NCBI GenBank assembly: GCA_030632765.1
Contig: DAOVUC010000159.1
Coordinates: 1-5,037, forward strand
From: Candidatus Dadabacteria bacterium
GTDB lineage: Bacteria; Desulfobacterota_D; UBA1144; Nemesobacterales; UBA2774
Direction: 5' to 3'
Length of the DNA: 5,037 nt
Shown here: in pieces, positions 5,022 through 5,037 of the stretch
How the letters are laid out: each line of letters starts with the position of its first letter
Numbering within the stretch: the stretch's first letter is position 1
The notes under the pieces: model-generated
Seen by the model: only the letters and a program-made list of their open reading frames with translations
Database searches by the model: none
What the model was told of the DNA's origin: nothing
Position numbers and translations under genes: made by a program

Positions 5022-5037
5022 ATGAAAGAATTAAAAC
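5022..5037 (+). CDS. Possible start of a further gene, cut by window edge
   Basis: An ATG preceded by GGGG about 7 nt upstream opens a frame reading MKELK before the window ends. Five residues cannot identify a product and the ribosome-binding site is only moderate, so this is a tentative call based on position and spacing alone. Confidence 0.27.

Overview
The window comes from an AT-rich bacterial chromosome. It holds the start of a leftward (minus-strand) housekeeping operon, prs - rplY - pth - hppA. A divergent rightward half (plus strand) carries a small PPOX-fold flavin/F420-type enzyme, a two-domain FIST sensor protein and a tRNA-Leu(CAG). The gene order prs-rplY(L25 with TL5 domain)-pth is typical of deltaproteobacteria and related lineages (Desulfobacterota and neighbouring candidate phyla). 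The long L25 with an acidic tail and the ion-pumping pyrophosphatase fit that placement. This is a guess from gene order and style; no lineage marker in the window proves it.

Layout. Positions 1-542 (minus) are the N-terminal 180 residues of membrane pyrophosphatase HppA, cut by the window edge. Positions 530-1165 (minus) are peptidyl-tRNA hydrolase, whose last 13 nt overlap the hppA start. Positions 1171-1854 (minus) are ribosomal protein L25/Ctc, and 1882-2826 (minus) are PRPP synthase, the first gene of the operon. A candidate promoter, TTGAAT-16-TATAAT, lies at 2877-2904 in the divergent intergenic region. To the right are the PPOX-family gene (2997-3371, probably starting further upstream) and the FIST protein (3494-4696). 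A 174-nt spacer without a recognisable gene follows, then tRNA-Leu (4871-4959), and a possible start of another gene at the right edge (5022). No gap between genes exceeds 300 nt.

How the genes fit together. The four minus-strand genes are tightly packed (27 nt, 5 nt, then a 13-nt overlap) and are almost certainly co-transcribed. PRPP synthase feeds nucleotide, His and Trp synthesis. L25 and Pth serve the ribosome and the recycling of peptidyl-tRNA. HppA harvests the pyrophosphate that PRPP-using and other biosynthetic reactions release. Two junctions look translationally coupled: the pth Shine-Dalgarno lies in a small hairpin whose loop contains the rplY stop codon, and the hppA Shine-Dalgarno lies inside the last codons of pth. 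The plus-strand genes have no clear functional link to the operon or to each other.

I see no CRISPR array, insertion sequence, phage gene or clearly new multi-gene system. The points most worth a second look are the missing conventional start codon of the PPOX gene, the SD-sequestering hairpin at rplY/pth, a His-to-Asn change in a conserved Pth motif, and the repeat-built acidic tail of L25.
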